A DNA stretch of 64,000 nucleotides, taken from positions 1 to 64,000 of the forward strand of contig CAMWUI010000011.1 of assembly GCA_947177395.1 (NCBI GenBank), given 5' to 3'. The notes under the pieces were generated by a model. It was not told the DNA's origin, searched no databases, and saw only the letters and a program-made list of their open reading frames with translations. Source of the DNA: an uncultured Paraprevotella sp. GTDB lineage: Bacteria; Bacteroidota; Bacteroidia; Bacteroidales; Bacteroidaceae. The translations under genes were made by a program, and so were the position numbers. This document shows positions 8,091-16,802 of the stretch, in pieces (position 1 is the first letter of the stretch; every line of letters begins with the position of its first letter).

Positions 8091-9440
8091 TCACCCGACT
8101 AAACTCTCCTGCACTTCGTCGATAATCGCTCCCAACTGGGAAAGATAATAAAAAGGAAGGTTTATCAGCATGAAATCTTTTCCTCCCGGTGTTTTAACAG
8201 AGTCAAACGACAACGGCTGATTCCACACCCGAACGGCAATCCTGTGGGACACCTGCTCCATAAAAGCATGTAAAGACTTTAATTTGCGATTGTGTCCGGT
8301 CTTCACTTCTATCGGCACGACCATTCCCCTGTGTTGAATTACAAAATCCACTTCCGCCGCACTCTCTTTCCTGTCACGCGCCCAAAAATAACGTTTGGAA
8401 AGCACATTGTGACTATAGGCCAACAACTCCTGACCGACAACCTGCTCGCCCACTCTCCCTCTCCACATGTCCATCACGTCAGACGTCGAAAGCAGTTCTT
8501 CACGGATTCCAGCCTGAAAGTTAACCAAACCCACATCCAGCCATATCAGTTTAGGACGCCTCTTCATATTGGCCAACACAGGAGGTCGGGACTCCACGAC
8601 CGGATAGACCAGTTCCAACAGCATAGCCCTTTCCAGCGTACGGAAGGCCTCGGACATCTCCCGCGATTTATAGTTGGAACCGGCAAAGCCTTCAAATGCT
8701 ATAGTCTCGGCCACTTCCGCCCAACCGGAAGTCAGGATATGCGACAGCAGGAAGCGCTGCATGTCATTCTTGGCATACTTTTCCGAATCATCGCGATAAG
8801 ATGTTATCAACGATTCATAGACTGATTGCGGAGCAAGAATATCATTGTTCTCAGCATATTTACGTATGACGGCCGGCATGCCACCCAATATCATGTACTG
8901 ACGGAAATACTTCATGATACGCTCGTGTACAGACTTCACCTTTCTATTCCGTATTACCTCCGCATCAAATTCTTGTCCTATTCCATTGAGAAATTCCAGA
9001 AAAGAACAGGGGCGCATCGCCATGTATTCCACCCTTCCCACCGGAAAAGAAACATGCACGTCCACCAGACTTTCCAAAAGTGAACCGGCGGCAATCACAT
9101 ATACTTCCGGTATCTCTTCATAAAAATACCGCAATACGGCTATCGCTTTGGGGGAATTTTGAATCTCGTCTATAAACAACAAGACAGTCCCCTCTCTCTT
9201 AACCTTATTCAAATGGATATGAATTTCGTCTATAAGTTCCCGCGGATCATCCGTATACTCAAACAAATCAGCATCACGTCGCTTTTCCAGATTCAAATGC
9301 AGAAACGTATCAAAAGTCTTGCCGAACTCCTCCACCACTGTTGTCTTGCCAACCTGGCGGGCGCCCCTTAATATCAAAGGCCTCCGGTCCTTCTTTCTCT
9401 TCCAGGCCTCCAAATCGGCCAAGATCCGCCTATGTATCAT
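8091..9440 (-). CDS. AAA ATPase with DUF4143 domain
   Basis: This 449-aa protein has an N-terminal AAA domain with Walker A GARQVGKT (residues 26-33) and Walker B LLFIDE (87-92). Its C-terminal DUF4143 domain carries the PD-(D/E)XK-like pair EVD (363-365) and IEVK (377-380). Members are common, patchily distributed and of unknown cellular function; a role in defence or mobile-element biology has been suggested but is not established. It is transcribed alone. Its promoter (-7 box 9462-9469) is overlapped by three 19-bp direct repeats (9479-9562), which suggests tight regulation, perhaps by its own product. Both key motif pairs are intact, so it is likely functional. Confidence 0.88.
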   Translation of the reverse strand: MIHRRILADLEAWKRKKDRRPLILRGARQVGKTTVVEEFGKTFDTFLHLNLEKRRDADLFEYTDDPRELIDEIHIHLNKVKREGTVLLFIDEIQNSPKAIAVLRYFYEEIPEVYVIAAGSLLESLVDVHVSFPVGRVEYMAMRPCSFLEFLNGIGQEFDAEVIRNRKVKSVHERIMKYFRQYMILGGMPAVIRKYAENNDILAPQSVYESLITSYRDDSEKYAKNDMQRFLLSHILTSGWAEVAETIAFEGFAGSNYKSREMSEAFRTLERAMLLELVYPVVESRPPVLANMKRRPKLIWLDVGLVNFQAGIREELLSTSDVMDMWRGRVGEQVVGQELLAYSHNVLSKRYFWARDRKESAAEVDFVIQHRGMVVPIEVKTGHNRKLKSLHAFMEQVSHRIAVRVWNQPLSFDSVKTPGGKDFMLINLPFYYLSQLGAIIDEVQESLVG

Positions 9441-9461
9441 AATTAAATCGTTTTAACCCCG

Positions 9462-9469
9462 CAAAGATA
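9462..9469 (-). promoter_or_regulatory. Promoter -7 box of the AAA ATPase gene
   Basis: TATCTTTG on the minus strand, about 22 bases before the start codon. The first 19-bp repeat (9479-9497) begins 10 bases upstream and covers the -33 region, where no TTTG is found. Confidence 0.75.
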
Positions 9470-9478
9470 ATCCATTTT

Positions 9479-9562
9479 GTAATACTTCGGAGGATAAAAC
9501 ACGCGTTTTTTGTAATACTTCGGAGGATAAAGCAAACATTCCTGTAATACTTCGGAGGATAA
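9479..9562. repeat. Three 19-bp direct repeats over the AAA ATPase promoter
   Basis: GTAATACTTCGGAGGATAA occurs without mismatch at 9479-9497, 9512-9530 and 9544-9562, with start-to-start spacing of 33 and 32 bp (about three helical turns). Each unit is an imperfect dyad (6 of 9 half-site positions match), as expected for binding by a dimer. The placement over and upstream of the -33 region fits operator or activator sites. Confidence 0.85.
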
Positions 9563-9695
9563 CAACTCAATAGACTCCTGTTTCCGTCGTACGGATAAGC
9601 TCGGAAGTCGATATTATATTGCCTATCGCTTCACAAAAGACTGGGCTAAAAATCAATCCATAGACAGAGACACTACAAAAAATATTTGTTGAAAG

Positions 9696-9727
9696 TTTGC
9701 CTGTTATGCAGAAAAGCCGTATCTTTG
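9696..9727 (+). promoter_or_regulatory. Promoter of rpmE2
   Basis: A -33 TTTG (9696-9699) and a -7 TATCTTTG (9720-9727) are separated by 20 bases, matching the Bacteroidetes housekeeping promoter. The leader to the L31 start is about 75 bases. Confidence 0.8.
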
Positions 9728-9809
9728 CATCTCGTAAAAACAGACCATTACACATTTATAGTTACCAGCTATAAGTAAACAATGATATAAATCAAAAACA
9801 AACAAAGAT

Positions 9810-10061
9810 ATGAAAAAAGGTATTCATCCTGAAAATTACCGTCCCGTTGTATTTAAGGACATGAGTAACGGTGACATGTTCCTCTCACGCTCTACCTGCA
9901 AAACGACTGACACCGTAGAGTTCGAAGGCCAGACTTATCCCGTAGTAAAGCTTGAAATCTCCAGCACATCTCACCCTTTCTACACAGGCAAGAGCAAGTT
10001 AGTGGACACGGCAGGTCGCGTAGACAAGTTCATGAGCCGTTATGCCAAGACTCGCAAATAA
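9810..10061 (+). CDS. rpmE2: 50S ribosomal protein L31 type B
   Basis: This 83-aa protein is a component of the large ribosomal subunit, at the subunit interface. The sequence starts [17 protein letters not shown] and contains the conserved segment [13 protein letters not shown] and a C-terminal VDKFMSRY. It has a single Cys and no CxxC pairs, so it is the zinc-independent type B form of L31. It is a single gene with a strong promoter and a clear terminator. Confidence 0.96.
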   Translation: MKKGIHPENYRPVVFKDMSNGDMFLSRSTCKTTDTVEFEGQTYPVVKLEISSTSHPFYTGKSKLVDTAGRVDKFMSRYAKTRK

Positions 10062-10101
10062 TATCAGAGACTGATACTATTACTCATAATAATATCGTAA
10101 G

Positions 10102-10134
10102 GTGTGGAAAGATACGTCTTTTCCACACTTTTTA
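10102..10134 (+). terminator. Rho-independent terminator of rpmE2
   Basis: A 9-bp stem (10102-10110 with 10120-10128), extended by a bulged GA/TC pair, is followed by TTTTT. It runs up to the first possible ATG of the next gene (10136), which argues for the later start at 10160. Confidence 0.85.
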
Positions 10135-10159
10135 TATGTATACAACCCGCCCTTCCACA

Positions 10160-11062
10160 ATGACAAGACTTACTTCATACCTCCGCTTCCTGCTGGGAAC
10201 TTCGCTATTACTGATGGCGGCCTGCTCGGAAGATGAGAACATCCGGACAGACACACAAACCAATAGTAACAGCAACCGACCGGGTACGGCATACGCCGAC
10301 CGTCTGGAAATTCCCCGGCTGAAAGAAGAAGAAAAAAACCTGTTTTTAGTACACAGCACCAAGGAGCACGGTGTCAACATGTGCATCGAATGGGACTGCA
10401 ACAAGAAGGCACAGCGTTGGACAGCTTTCCAGATGTACAACTCCAACAGCGTGAATACATGGAACCGGAACAATTGGAAAGACACGAAATGGGGAAGAGA
10501 CCCGTTTCAGGAAGACACGATCATTCCGGCACAATACCGCACGACATTGGCACAGTACCAGTATTCCGGCGGCTATAACAGAGGGCATATCTGTGCTTCG
10601 GCAGACCGGCTTTGCTCCAAGGATGCCAACGAACAGACGTTTTATCTGAGCAACATACAACCGCAAATCTATAAATTCAATGCCGGGACATGGGAAGAGA
10701 TGGAAAAACAGGTACGCAAATGGAATACCAACTCTTTCCGGGACACGCTCTACGTGGTGAAAGGCGGAACGATAGACAATGCCGCCCAACTCCGTCCTTC
10801 CACGGCGTCCGGCCTGTTGGTTCCCAAATATTTCTTCATGGCCATCCTCTGTAAAAATCAGGACCCCTCGCAATACGGCTACAAGGCTTTAGGATTCTGG
10901 ATCGAGCACAAGGCCAATTCAGACAAAAGGCTCATCAACTATGCTGTATCCATCGACGAACTGGAAAAGAATACGGGTATAGACTTCTTCTGCAACCTGC
11001 CGGACTATATCGAAGATGCCGTAGAGCGGAACTTAGTTCCGAGTGCCTGGGGTCTCAAGTAA
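10160..11062 (+). CDS. DNA/RNA non-specific endonuclease (NUC family) lipoprotein
   Basis: This 300-aa protein starting at 10160 has a lipoprotein signal ending LMAAC (Cys22), followed by acidic residues SEDE, so it is probably surface-exposed. An in-frame ATG at 10136 is less likely because it abuts the L31 terminator and lengthens the signal peptide with polar residues. The beta-beta-alpha-metal NUC signature is present: NRGH with catalytic His143, and the downstream metal and substrate motif SNIQPQ, then FNAGTW, near residues 164-179. Such enzymes degrade single- and double-stranded DNA and RNA extracellularly. It is one of four predicted secreted nucleases in this window. Its 3' end overlaps the convergent DUF3256 gene by 30 bases. 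Confidence 0.9.
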   Translation: MTRLTSYLRFLLGTSLLLMAACSEDENIRTDTQTNSNSNRPGTAYADRLEIPRLKEEEKNLFLVHSTKEHGVNMCIEWDCNKKAQRWTAFQMYNSNSVNTWNRNNWKDTKWGRDPFQEDTIIPAQYRTTLAQYQYSGGYNRGHICASADRLCSKDANEQTFYLSNIQPQIYKFNAGTWEEMEKQVRKWNTNSFRDTLYVVKGGTIDNAAQLRPSTASGLLVPKYFFMAILCKNQDPSQYGYKALGFWIEHKANSDKRLINYAVSIDELEKNTGIDFFCNLPDYIEDAVERNLVPSAWGLK

Positions 11063-11683
11063 CAGACGTTTTTTACCGTCCCAACGGTAGCACAAAGACC
11101 GGAGACAGGGAGCAACGGACTTGCGGCCTTCTTCTGTCAGATCACCGGTCTGAAGAACAAACGTCAGCGTCGGAGCGTCCGGTGTCAGTATAGCCTCGAT
11201 ACAATGCAGGTCCATGGACTGTTGCAGACCCCGATAGTCCTCCTCCGAGAGCGAATCGGGCTTGTTCCAGAACTCTTCAAAGCGAGGCACAGTCAGGATA
11301 TCCCCGCCTTTCAGCGGATTCCACTGCCCGTCATAGAAAGCCACCGTGCTTTCCGCCACCGGCCCCTCGTATGTGCGCACCATACAGATGACCTGCAGGG
11401 AGTCACCGGCCGGAAACAACTTCAGTTCCACACGGCTGCGCTCCGTCAGCGTCATGGACAAGTAGTCCTCCGTCAAAGCCGTAAGTTCCGAATAGTTATC
11501 GAAAATATTGCGCACGCGCGCCTTCATGTTGTTCTCTATAAAATCTATACAATCCAAACGATTGTTACGGGTAAGAATGACCAGCAGACTATCCGGCATA
11601 TCGGCAAAAATCTCCCGCATCTTGCGGGCACTCACGACCTGAACCAGACACAGCAACAGACAAATGCAACCAAATTTCTTCAT
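11033..11683 (-). CDS. DUF3256 family secreted protein
   Basis: This 216-aa protein has a cleavable signal peptide (residues 1-19, ending VVSA) and a mature part rich in beta segments, with no lipobox or catalytic motif that I recognise. It matches the Bacteroidales-specific DUF3256 family in length and in the MREIFADMPDSLLVILTRN start of the mature region. The function is unknown; periplasmic or outer-membrane location is inferred. It has its own -7 box at 11708-11715 and overlaps the end of the opposing nuclease gene by 30 bases. Confidence 0.8.
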   Translation of the reverse strand: MKKFGCICLLLCLVQVVSARKMREIFADMPDSLLVILTRNNRLDCIDFIENNMKARVRNIFDNYSELTALTEDYLSMTLTERSRVELKLFPAGDSLQVICMVRTYEGPVAESTVAFYDGQWNPLKGGDILTVPRFEEFWNKPDSLSEEDYRGLQQSMDLHCIEAILTPDAPTLTFVLQTGDLTEEGRKSVAPCLRSLCYRWDGKKRLLLETPGTRN

Positions 11684-11707
11684 ATCGTCATTCCTTTACA
11701 ACGAAGA

Positions 11708-11715
11708 CAAAGATA
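11708..11715 (-). promoter_or_regulatory. Promoter -7 box of the DUF3256 gene
   Basis: TATCTTTG on the minus strand, 25 bases before the start codon. Confidence 0.7.
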
Positions 11716-11779
11716 AATATAAATTTTGATTTATATGGCGGTGCACCAAGAAAATAAACTAAGGCATGTCAATAATACA

Positions 11780-11807
11780 TTTGATTAACAAATAATACCT
11801 ATCTTTG
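11780..11807 (+). promoter_or_regulatory. Promoter of the BRO-family gene
   Basis: The -7 box TATCTTTG (11800-11807) lies 17 bases before the ATG. A TTTG at 11780-11783 could be the -33 box, although the 16-base spacing is short. The leader is therefore very short. Confidence 0.65.
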
Positions 11808-11824
11808 CATAAAAGCAAACGATT

Positions 11825-12676
11825 ATGACGAAGAAACAGGCCATACAAATATTCGAGCAGAGCAAAGTGCGCACCGTGTGGGATGATGAAACCGAAAAGT
11901 GGTATTTCTCGGTGGTTGATGTTGTCGGAGTATTGACAGACAGTCTTAACCCCAACAATTATTGGAAGGTATTGAAAAACAGACTAAAGAAGGAAGGCAA
12001 TGAAACCGTTACAAATTGTAACCGTTTCAAACTCCTCGCTGCTGACGGAAAGATGCGCCTGACTGATGTAGCTGATACGGAACAATTATTCCGCCTGATT
12101 CAATCAATACCCTCGCCCAAGGCCGAGCCGTTCAAACAGTGGATGGCACAAGTGGCGAGCGACCGCATTGACCAAATGCAGGATCCCGAATTATCGATAC
12201 AGCAGGCGATGACTGACTATAAACAGCTGGGGTATTCCGAGCAGTGGATTAACCAACGTCTGAAAAGTATCGAGGTTCGTAAGGAACTGACTGACGAATG
12301 GCAACGTCGCGGCATCAAGGGACAGCAGTATGCCACGCTCACGGATATCATCACACAGGAGTGGTCGGGATTCTCGACAAAGGACTACAAGAAATTCAAG
12401 GGGCTGAAGAAAGAAAGCCTGCGCGATAACATGACCAATATCGAACTGGCGCTTAATACACTTGCGGAGGCCGCCACGACAGAAATATCAAAACAGCAAC
12501 AACCTCGCGGATTGAATCAGAGCAAGCATGTTGCCAAAAGTGGTGGCAGTGTAGCAAAAGCTGCCCGCAAACAACTCGAAAACCAGTTGGGACGTCCGGT
12601 GATCTCACCGATAAATGCCAAGTTGGTATTAGCCGAGAAAAAGGCGACGCAACTCGACGAAAGGAACGATGATTGA
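11825..12676 (+). CDS. BRO-N domain (phage antirepressor-like) protein
   Basis: This 283-aa soluble protein has an N-terminal BRO-N-type DNA-binding region (about residues 8-110: VRTVWDDETEKWYFSVVDVV, then a YWKVLKNRLKKEG segment and a LTDVADTEQLFRLIQSIPS segment). The middle part is helical and the tail is basic (KAARKQLENQLGRPV near 247-262). BRO-N proteins are typical of phages and mobile elements, but solitary chromosomal copies are common in Bacteroidales; the C-terminal half resembles the DinD-like branch. No integrase, phage structural gene or repeat flanks it, so it is not part of a recognisable prophage. It has its own promoter. The function is unknown; DNA binding is inferred from the family. 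Confidence 0.8.
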   Translation: MTKKQAIQIFEQSKVRTVWDDETEKWYFSVVDVVGVLTDSLNPNNYWKVLKNRLKKEGNETVTNCNRFKLLAADGKMRLTDVADTEQLFRLIQSIPSPKAEPFKQWMAQVASDRIDQMQDPELSIQQAMTDYKQLGYSEQWINQRLKSIEVRKELTDEWQRRGIKGQQYATLTDIITQEWSGFSTKDYKKFKGLKKESLRDNMTNIELALNTLAEAATTEISKQQQPRGLNQSKHVAKSGGSVAKAARKQLENQLGRPVISPINAKLVLAEKKATQLDERNDD

Positions 12677-12760
12677 CAAGTAGCCAAAAACCTGAACTCA
12701 TACGAATGTCAAAATACGTGCAACTATCAGTCTATTCGGAATAACGGAGGTATTATATGG

Positions 12761-13675
12761 CTATGAGCCGATGTACAGACAGACCATGCCGAGCAACACC
12801 AACAACAGGTCGACCGCCTTCCCTGCGAGATTCTTCTCCCGGAACAAGAAAGCGCCGAACAAGAAAGAGACGAGGACACTACCCCTACGTACCATCGAGA
12901 CTACGGATATCATCGCTCCGTCCAGACTCAACGCATAGAAATAAACAAAATCGGCAGCTGACAGGAACAGGGAAATAAATACAATGCAGGAATCCCAATG
13001 GAAAGGCGTCGTCGAACGACGGCGGGGAAACCACAGCAGGAACAGCATGGCTCCCATCAGAAAACATTGGTAGATGTTGTAATAACTCTGAACCACCATA
13101 CGCTCCAGTCCTACCCCTCCATTCCCGGGAGAAGCCATCAGATATTTGTCATACAAACCGCTCGCCGCCCCCAGCACACTGGCCATGACCACACAGAAAA
13201 TCCAACGGTTGTGCCTGAAATCTATGCCTTCCTTCTTACCGCTCCGGCTCAGCAGAAAGAAAGAGCAGACGGCCAGCATCACACCGGCCCACTGCCATCC
13301 GTTGAGCCGCTCGCCATACACAAGGATGGCTCCGAGCAACACCATCACCGGACGGGTGGCATTGATGGGGCCGACCAATGTCAAAGGCAAATGTTTGATG
13401 CCGAAATAGCCGAACAACCAAGAGGACAGCACAATAAAGGATTTAAACAGAATGAACCGCTGCACTTCCCAACCGGAAGAAGAAACATAAAACAGGTGGT
13501 CCGGAGGCAATAGGCCGCCGGCAGACAACCCTATCATCGGCAGAAAGATGAGCGAAGAGAACAAGGTATTGAGAAACAATACCGGAATCACTGCATTGCC
13601 ACGCAGCGCCTTCTTTTTAAAGACATCGTAACAGCCCAACAAAGCCGCCGAACAAAAGGCCCATACCAACCACAT
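12761..13675 (-). CDS. EamA/DMT-superfamily inner-membrane transporter
   Basis: This 304-aa integral membrane protein has about ten hydrophobic segments in two homologous halves, the usual EamA arrangement. Signatures include the first-half GPINATRPVMVLLGAILVYGERL (residues about 102-124; typical proline/glutamate end of an EamA repeat) and the second-half FGAFLFREKNLAGK near the C-terminus. These proteins export or import small metabolites such as amino acids or nucleotide sugars; the substrate is unknown. It is the last gene of the operon endonuclease I-endonuclease I-truA-eamA, 3 bases after truA. It converges with the BRO gene, with 84 bases between them and no clear terminator. Confidence 0.85.
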   Translation of the reverse strand: MWLVWAFCSAALLGCYDVFKKKALRGNAVIPVLFLNTLFSSLIFLPMIGLSAGGLLPPDHLFYVSSSGWEVQRFILFKSFIVLSSWLFGYFGIKHLPLTLVGPINATRPVMVLLGAILVYGERLNGWQWAGVMLAVCSFFLLSRSGKKEGIDFRHNRWIFCVVMASVLGAASGLYDKYLMASPGNGGVGLERMVVQSYYNIYQCFLMGAMLFLLWFPRRRSTTPFHWDSCIVFISLFLSAADFVYFYALSLDGAMISVVSMVRRGSVLVSFLFGAFLFREKNLAGKAVDLLLVLLGMVCLYIGS

Positions 13676-13678
13676 ACG

Positions 13679-14455
13679 TCACACCTCCTCCAGAAACAGA
13701 TTCCGGGGATAAGTCACATCCACCAGAAACAAAGCATGCCCGGGCATGGATTCCCCGGCTCCGCAACGGTTCTTCCCTTCAATCACCTGCCGGAACCCTT
13801 CGACCGTAAGCTTACCACGTCCCACCTCCATCAGAGTGCCGACGACAGCCCGGACCATATTGCGCAGGAAACGGTCGGCCTGTATCTCGAAACGCCATTC
13901 CCCGGCCGCCATCTGCTCCCAGCCGGCCTTCATGATACGACAGTTGTTCGTCTTCGTGTCCGTATTCACCTTGCTGAAACTCGTAAAGTCCGTATAATCA
14001 AATAGACACCGGGCGGCCCGGTTCATCTCCTCAAAGTCGGGCTCGGAATATAAACGACAGGAATAATGACGCGCAAACGGAGACTTAGCCGTATGTACGA
14101 AATAGTGGTAGGTGCGGGACAAGGCGTCAAAACGCGCATGTGCCTCAGGCACGACCGGCACAACCCTATATACAGAGATGTCGGGCGGCAATATCCGGTT
14201 CAGCTTATCCGCCAGACGACCGCAATCGAGCGTCTCACCGAAGGACACACTGCCCTCATAGTCGAAATGTACGACCATCAGCCGTGCATGCACTCCGGCA
14301 TCCGTCCGTCCGGCTCCCACCACCGCCACCGGCCGACGCAACAACGTGAACAAAGCATCTTGCAGCACCTCCTGCACACTCTGCCCGTTAGGCTGTATCT
14401 GCCAACCATGATAGCACGTACCATCGTAGGCCATATATATAAAGTATCTCCGCAT
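13679..14455 (-). CDS. truA: tRNA pseudouridine(38-40) synthase
   Basis: This 258-aa cytosolic enzyme converts uridines 38-40 in the tRNA anticodon arm to pseudouridine. It carries the TruA catalytic loop [10 protein letters not shown] with Asp52, the N-terminal [12 protein letters not shown] and a C-terminal FLRNMVR motif, and has normal length. Its start is 1 base after the stop codon of the upstream endonuclease I gene (TAG G ATG), implying translational coupling in one operon. The link between a secreted nuclease and a tRNA modification enzyme is probably only positional. Confidence 0.95.
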   Translation of the reverse strand: MRRYFIYMAYDGTCYHGWQIQPNGQSVQEVLQDALFTLLRRPVAVVGAGRTDAGVHARLMVVHFDYEGSVSFGETLDCGRLADKLNRILPPDISVYRVVPVVPEAHARFDALSRTYHYFVHTAKSPFARHYSCRLYSEPDFEEMNRAARCLFDYTDFTSFSKVNTDTKTNNCRIMKAGWEQMAAGEWRFEIQADRFLRNMVRAVVGTLMEVGRGKLTVEGFRQVIEGKNRCGAGESMPGHALFLVDVTYPRNLFLEEV

Positions 14456-14456
14456 C

Positions 14457-16802
14457 CTATCTGACTATATAACGGTCGGGCTTCAGTCCCTTGAGCGCAT
14501 CCTGTCGTCTGGCCTTCCGGATATGAATGCCGTCCAACGTATAAACATCCACCTCGTCATCCGGATCCGCCAGGTTCCTTTCGACAGGCGTCCGGTCGTC
14601 CGTCCCGTAGTCGCTCATCTGCACATCATCTATATTCAAGCGTTTGCTGCCGCCCCCGGGCAACCAGTCGAACTTCACCCGAATCAAACCATCGGCATGC
14701 AGGTAATAGACATAGCGCTTCCACTCCCCTTTGGTAAAACTGATACCGGCATCGACCGGCAGCCAGCTGATACCGCCGTCCAAGGAATAACTCACCGCCA
14801 GTTTCGAGTTTGCTCCGGAATCCGTGCCGTACAGTCCTGCATAGAAAGACAACGAATCGCATCCGCCCGCTTTGTCTTCCTGCATTTCCAGAGATGCCGC
14901 TGTGCGCATGCGCACCGATTTCGCATTATTCTTTCGGTCTCCGGCAATCGAACCGATCAGTGCATCAGTCATGTTCCACGTACAAGCCGAACACGACACA
15001 GTCCCCGCGGCATAGGCGCCTTTCGCCCCCGTCTCGAAGTTCTCGAAAAATGATTTCCGGTTGTCTATTTCTCCCGTAAGGGTTACGACGATATCCTGCA
15101 CGCCGGAGGTAGAAATAATCATCTCCCCTTCCACAAAACCTTCGGCCGGCACACGACCGAGGCGCACTAGAAACGACTGCTTCGTCCCGCTCACCGTAAG
15201 TTCATTGCCCCAATCCTCACCGTCCGCACTGACCTCAAAAGGCGCTTCCACGGCAATCTGACTGACATACCGCGGAACCTCCAAGGCCGTAATGGCTACC
15301 GTCCGGGCCGGCGACGGCCGGCCGGATATGGTAACGAACGACAGCTCCGAAGCATCCGCCGTGAAGACCGGAGTCACAGCCGGCATCTCCACAGCCACCT
15401 CGTTCGACGTCATGCCGCTCTCCGGCAAAGACACCTTATAATAATAGACCGTGGATGCGTTCAGACCTTCCACCACCAACGACGTTTCGGCCGTCTCTTT
15501 CGGGAATCCGTCAACGGGGCGCACCTTGCCCCCGGCATCCCGGGTGTACACCTCCACCGTATAGGTCAGCCCCTCTCCCATTTCCATCCATGAAGCCGTA
15601 AAGCGTTTGGAATTGACGGAACATACCACCTCTGTCGCCGGATAGGCCGGAATGCCGTCCACGTACTCCACACGCAACACATTGGCCTGGCTGTATCCTT
15701 CGCCCGCAATGGCCAACGAAGCCTCGCTTACCCCGGCCTTCCCCGCATGACAAGAGACGGCAACGACTGTCCCCCGACGTACCTCATCCTCTGTCAAGGC
15801 TGTTCTGTCCAATACAAAATCCGGATTGTCGACCGACAGGGACACACCGCCGGCCATATTGCGACCACGGATTTCCAGCGTCCCCCGAAATCCCTTAGCC
15901 AGAGCCTGCAAACCATAATCTACAAGTTCTTCCCCAGCCGGGACAAACAGTTCCGGTTCACAATAATCCTTATCCACGTAAAAAGCATATTCCACACTGT
16001 CGCCCCAGATATACTCGGCCAACTGCGGATAATCGACGAACGGATTCCGGTTGCCCTGAATGGCAGACACACCTTCGTTGCGGGCCTGTTCAATCCCGTC
16101 GACCGGATCTTCCCTTGTCCACTGCAACAGCAAATCGACCATCCAAGGACGAAGCGTGGGGTACTCTGTGCGGTCCACGGTCAGCAACCCTTCCGCCGTC
16201 TGCCACAGGTCCGTATAATTCTGATAGCAGGTGGCCATATAGAAAAACGTCCGGGCAAAATCACCCTTCCAGTTATCCGCCGGTTCCCACACGGTTATCA
16301 GAGAATCCGCCCGATAAGAGGCCGACTTGCCCACACGTATCACTCCGTTGTCATAAGACGGAGTTCCCGTCACCACTCCCATCGGGTGATTGCTTTTCCG
16401 CCCGTTGGCCGTCCCGTCGCTGGGGAAGAGGTTAAACAGGTCGCAATACGCATTGTTGACCGTATGTCCCCACCAGCTGTTGGCAAAGACATGCTCGATG
16501 TTCATACCCTCCACAGCCGCAAGGCCGTTGAACGTGCGCACCTCGTTGCTGTAACGGTCACGTACGACACCTCCTTCCAACCGGTCCACCTGAGCAAATC
16601 CCGCCCATGTATAACCTTCGCCTTTTCCACCGTAACCCAGCACCCTGTCCGGCTGTATCAAACGGTGCAAGGCTGTTTTCAACCGCTCCCGCTGCAACCC
16701 CTCCACACGACGATAACAGGAAGCGGGCTGTGCCCATGCATCCGCCAAGACGGACAGGCACAGAACAAAGGCTATTGTCCGATAAAACAGTTTCATAATC
16801 AT
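14457..16802 (-). CDS. Secreted endonuclease I family protein, long form
   Basis: This 781-aa secreted protein has a signal peptide (residues 1-25, ADAWAQ). The endonuclease I (EndA/Vvn-type) domain is at about 30-275. It carries NIEH with catalytic His104, then [14 protein letters not shown] (121-130) and NGRKSN (133-138), matching the second metal/DNA-binding motif of that family. After it come a beta domain, a fibronectin type III-like stretch, a choice-of-anchor-type stretch (about 440-730) and a C-terminal tail ([11 protein letters not shown], then PDRYIVR) resembling type IX secretion sorting domains. The start overlaps the stop of the preceding paralogue by one base (TAATG), so the two are translationally coupled. 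The predicted role is extracellular DNA/RNA cleavage, perhaps anchored at the surface. A second in-frame ATG (16796) is possible. Confidence 0.86.
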   Translation of the reverse strand: MIMKLFYRTIAFVLCLSVLADAWAQPASCYRRVEGLQRERLKTALHRLIQPDRVLGYGGKGEGYTWAGFAQVDRLEGGVVRDRYSNEVRTFNGLAAVEGMNIEHVFANSWWGHTVNNAYCDLFNLFPSDGTANGRKSNHPMGVVTGTPSYDNGVIRVGKSASYRADSLITVWEPADNWKGDFARTFFYMATCYQNYTDLWQTAEGLLTVDRTEYPTLRPWMVDLLLQWTREDPVDGIEQARNEGVSAIQGNRNPFVDYPQLAEYIWGDSVEYAFYVDKDYCEPELFVPAGEELVDYGLQALAKGFRGTLEIRGRNMAGGVSLSVDNPDFVLDRTALTEDEVRRGTVVAVSCHAGKAGVSEASLAIAGEGYSQANVLRVEYVDGIPAYPATEVVCSVNSKRFTASWMEMGEGLTYTVEVYTRDAGGKVRPVDGFPKETAETSLVVEGLNASTVYYYKVSLPESGMTSNEVAVEMPAVTPVFTADASELSFVTISGRPSPARTVAITALEVPRYVSQIAVEAPFEVSADGEDWGNELTVSGTKQSFLVRLGRVPAEGFVEGEMIISTSGVQDIVVTLTGEIDNRKSFFENFETGAKGAYAAGTVSCSACTWNMTDALIGSIAGDRKNNAKSVRMRTAASLEMQEDKAGGCDSLSFYAGLYGTDSGANSKLAVSYSLDGGISWLPVDAGISFTKGEWKRYVYYLHADGLIRVKFDWLPGGGSKRLNIDDVQMSDYGTDDRTPVERNLADPDDEVDVYTLDGIHIRKARRQDALKGLKPDRYIVR

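Larger units (their letters stand above)
9441..9809. other. Divergent regulatory region between AAA ATPase and rpmE2
   Basis: This non-coding 369-bp region contains the AAA ATPase promoter with its triple repeat on the minus strand (9462-9562) and the L31 promoter on the plus strand (9696-9727). No other feature is seen between 9563 and 9695. Confidence 0.75.

Noticed and set aside
11825-12676. Prophage remnant around the BRO-N gene
   Set aside because: Neighbouring genes are ordinary chromosomal genes; no integrase, structural or lysis genes and no attachment-site repeats.
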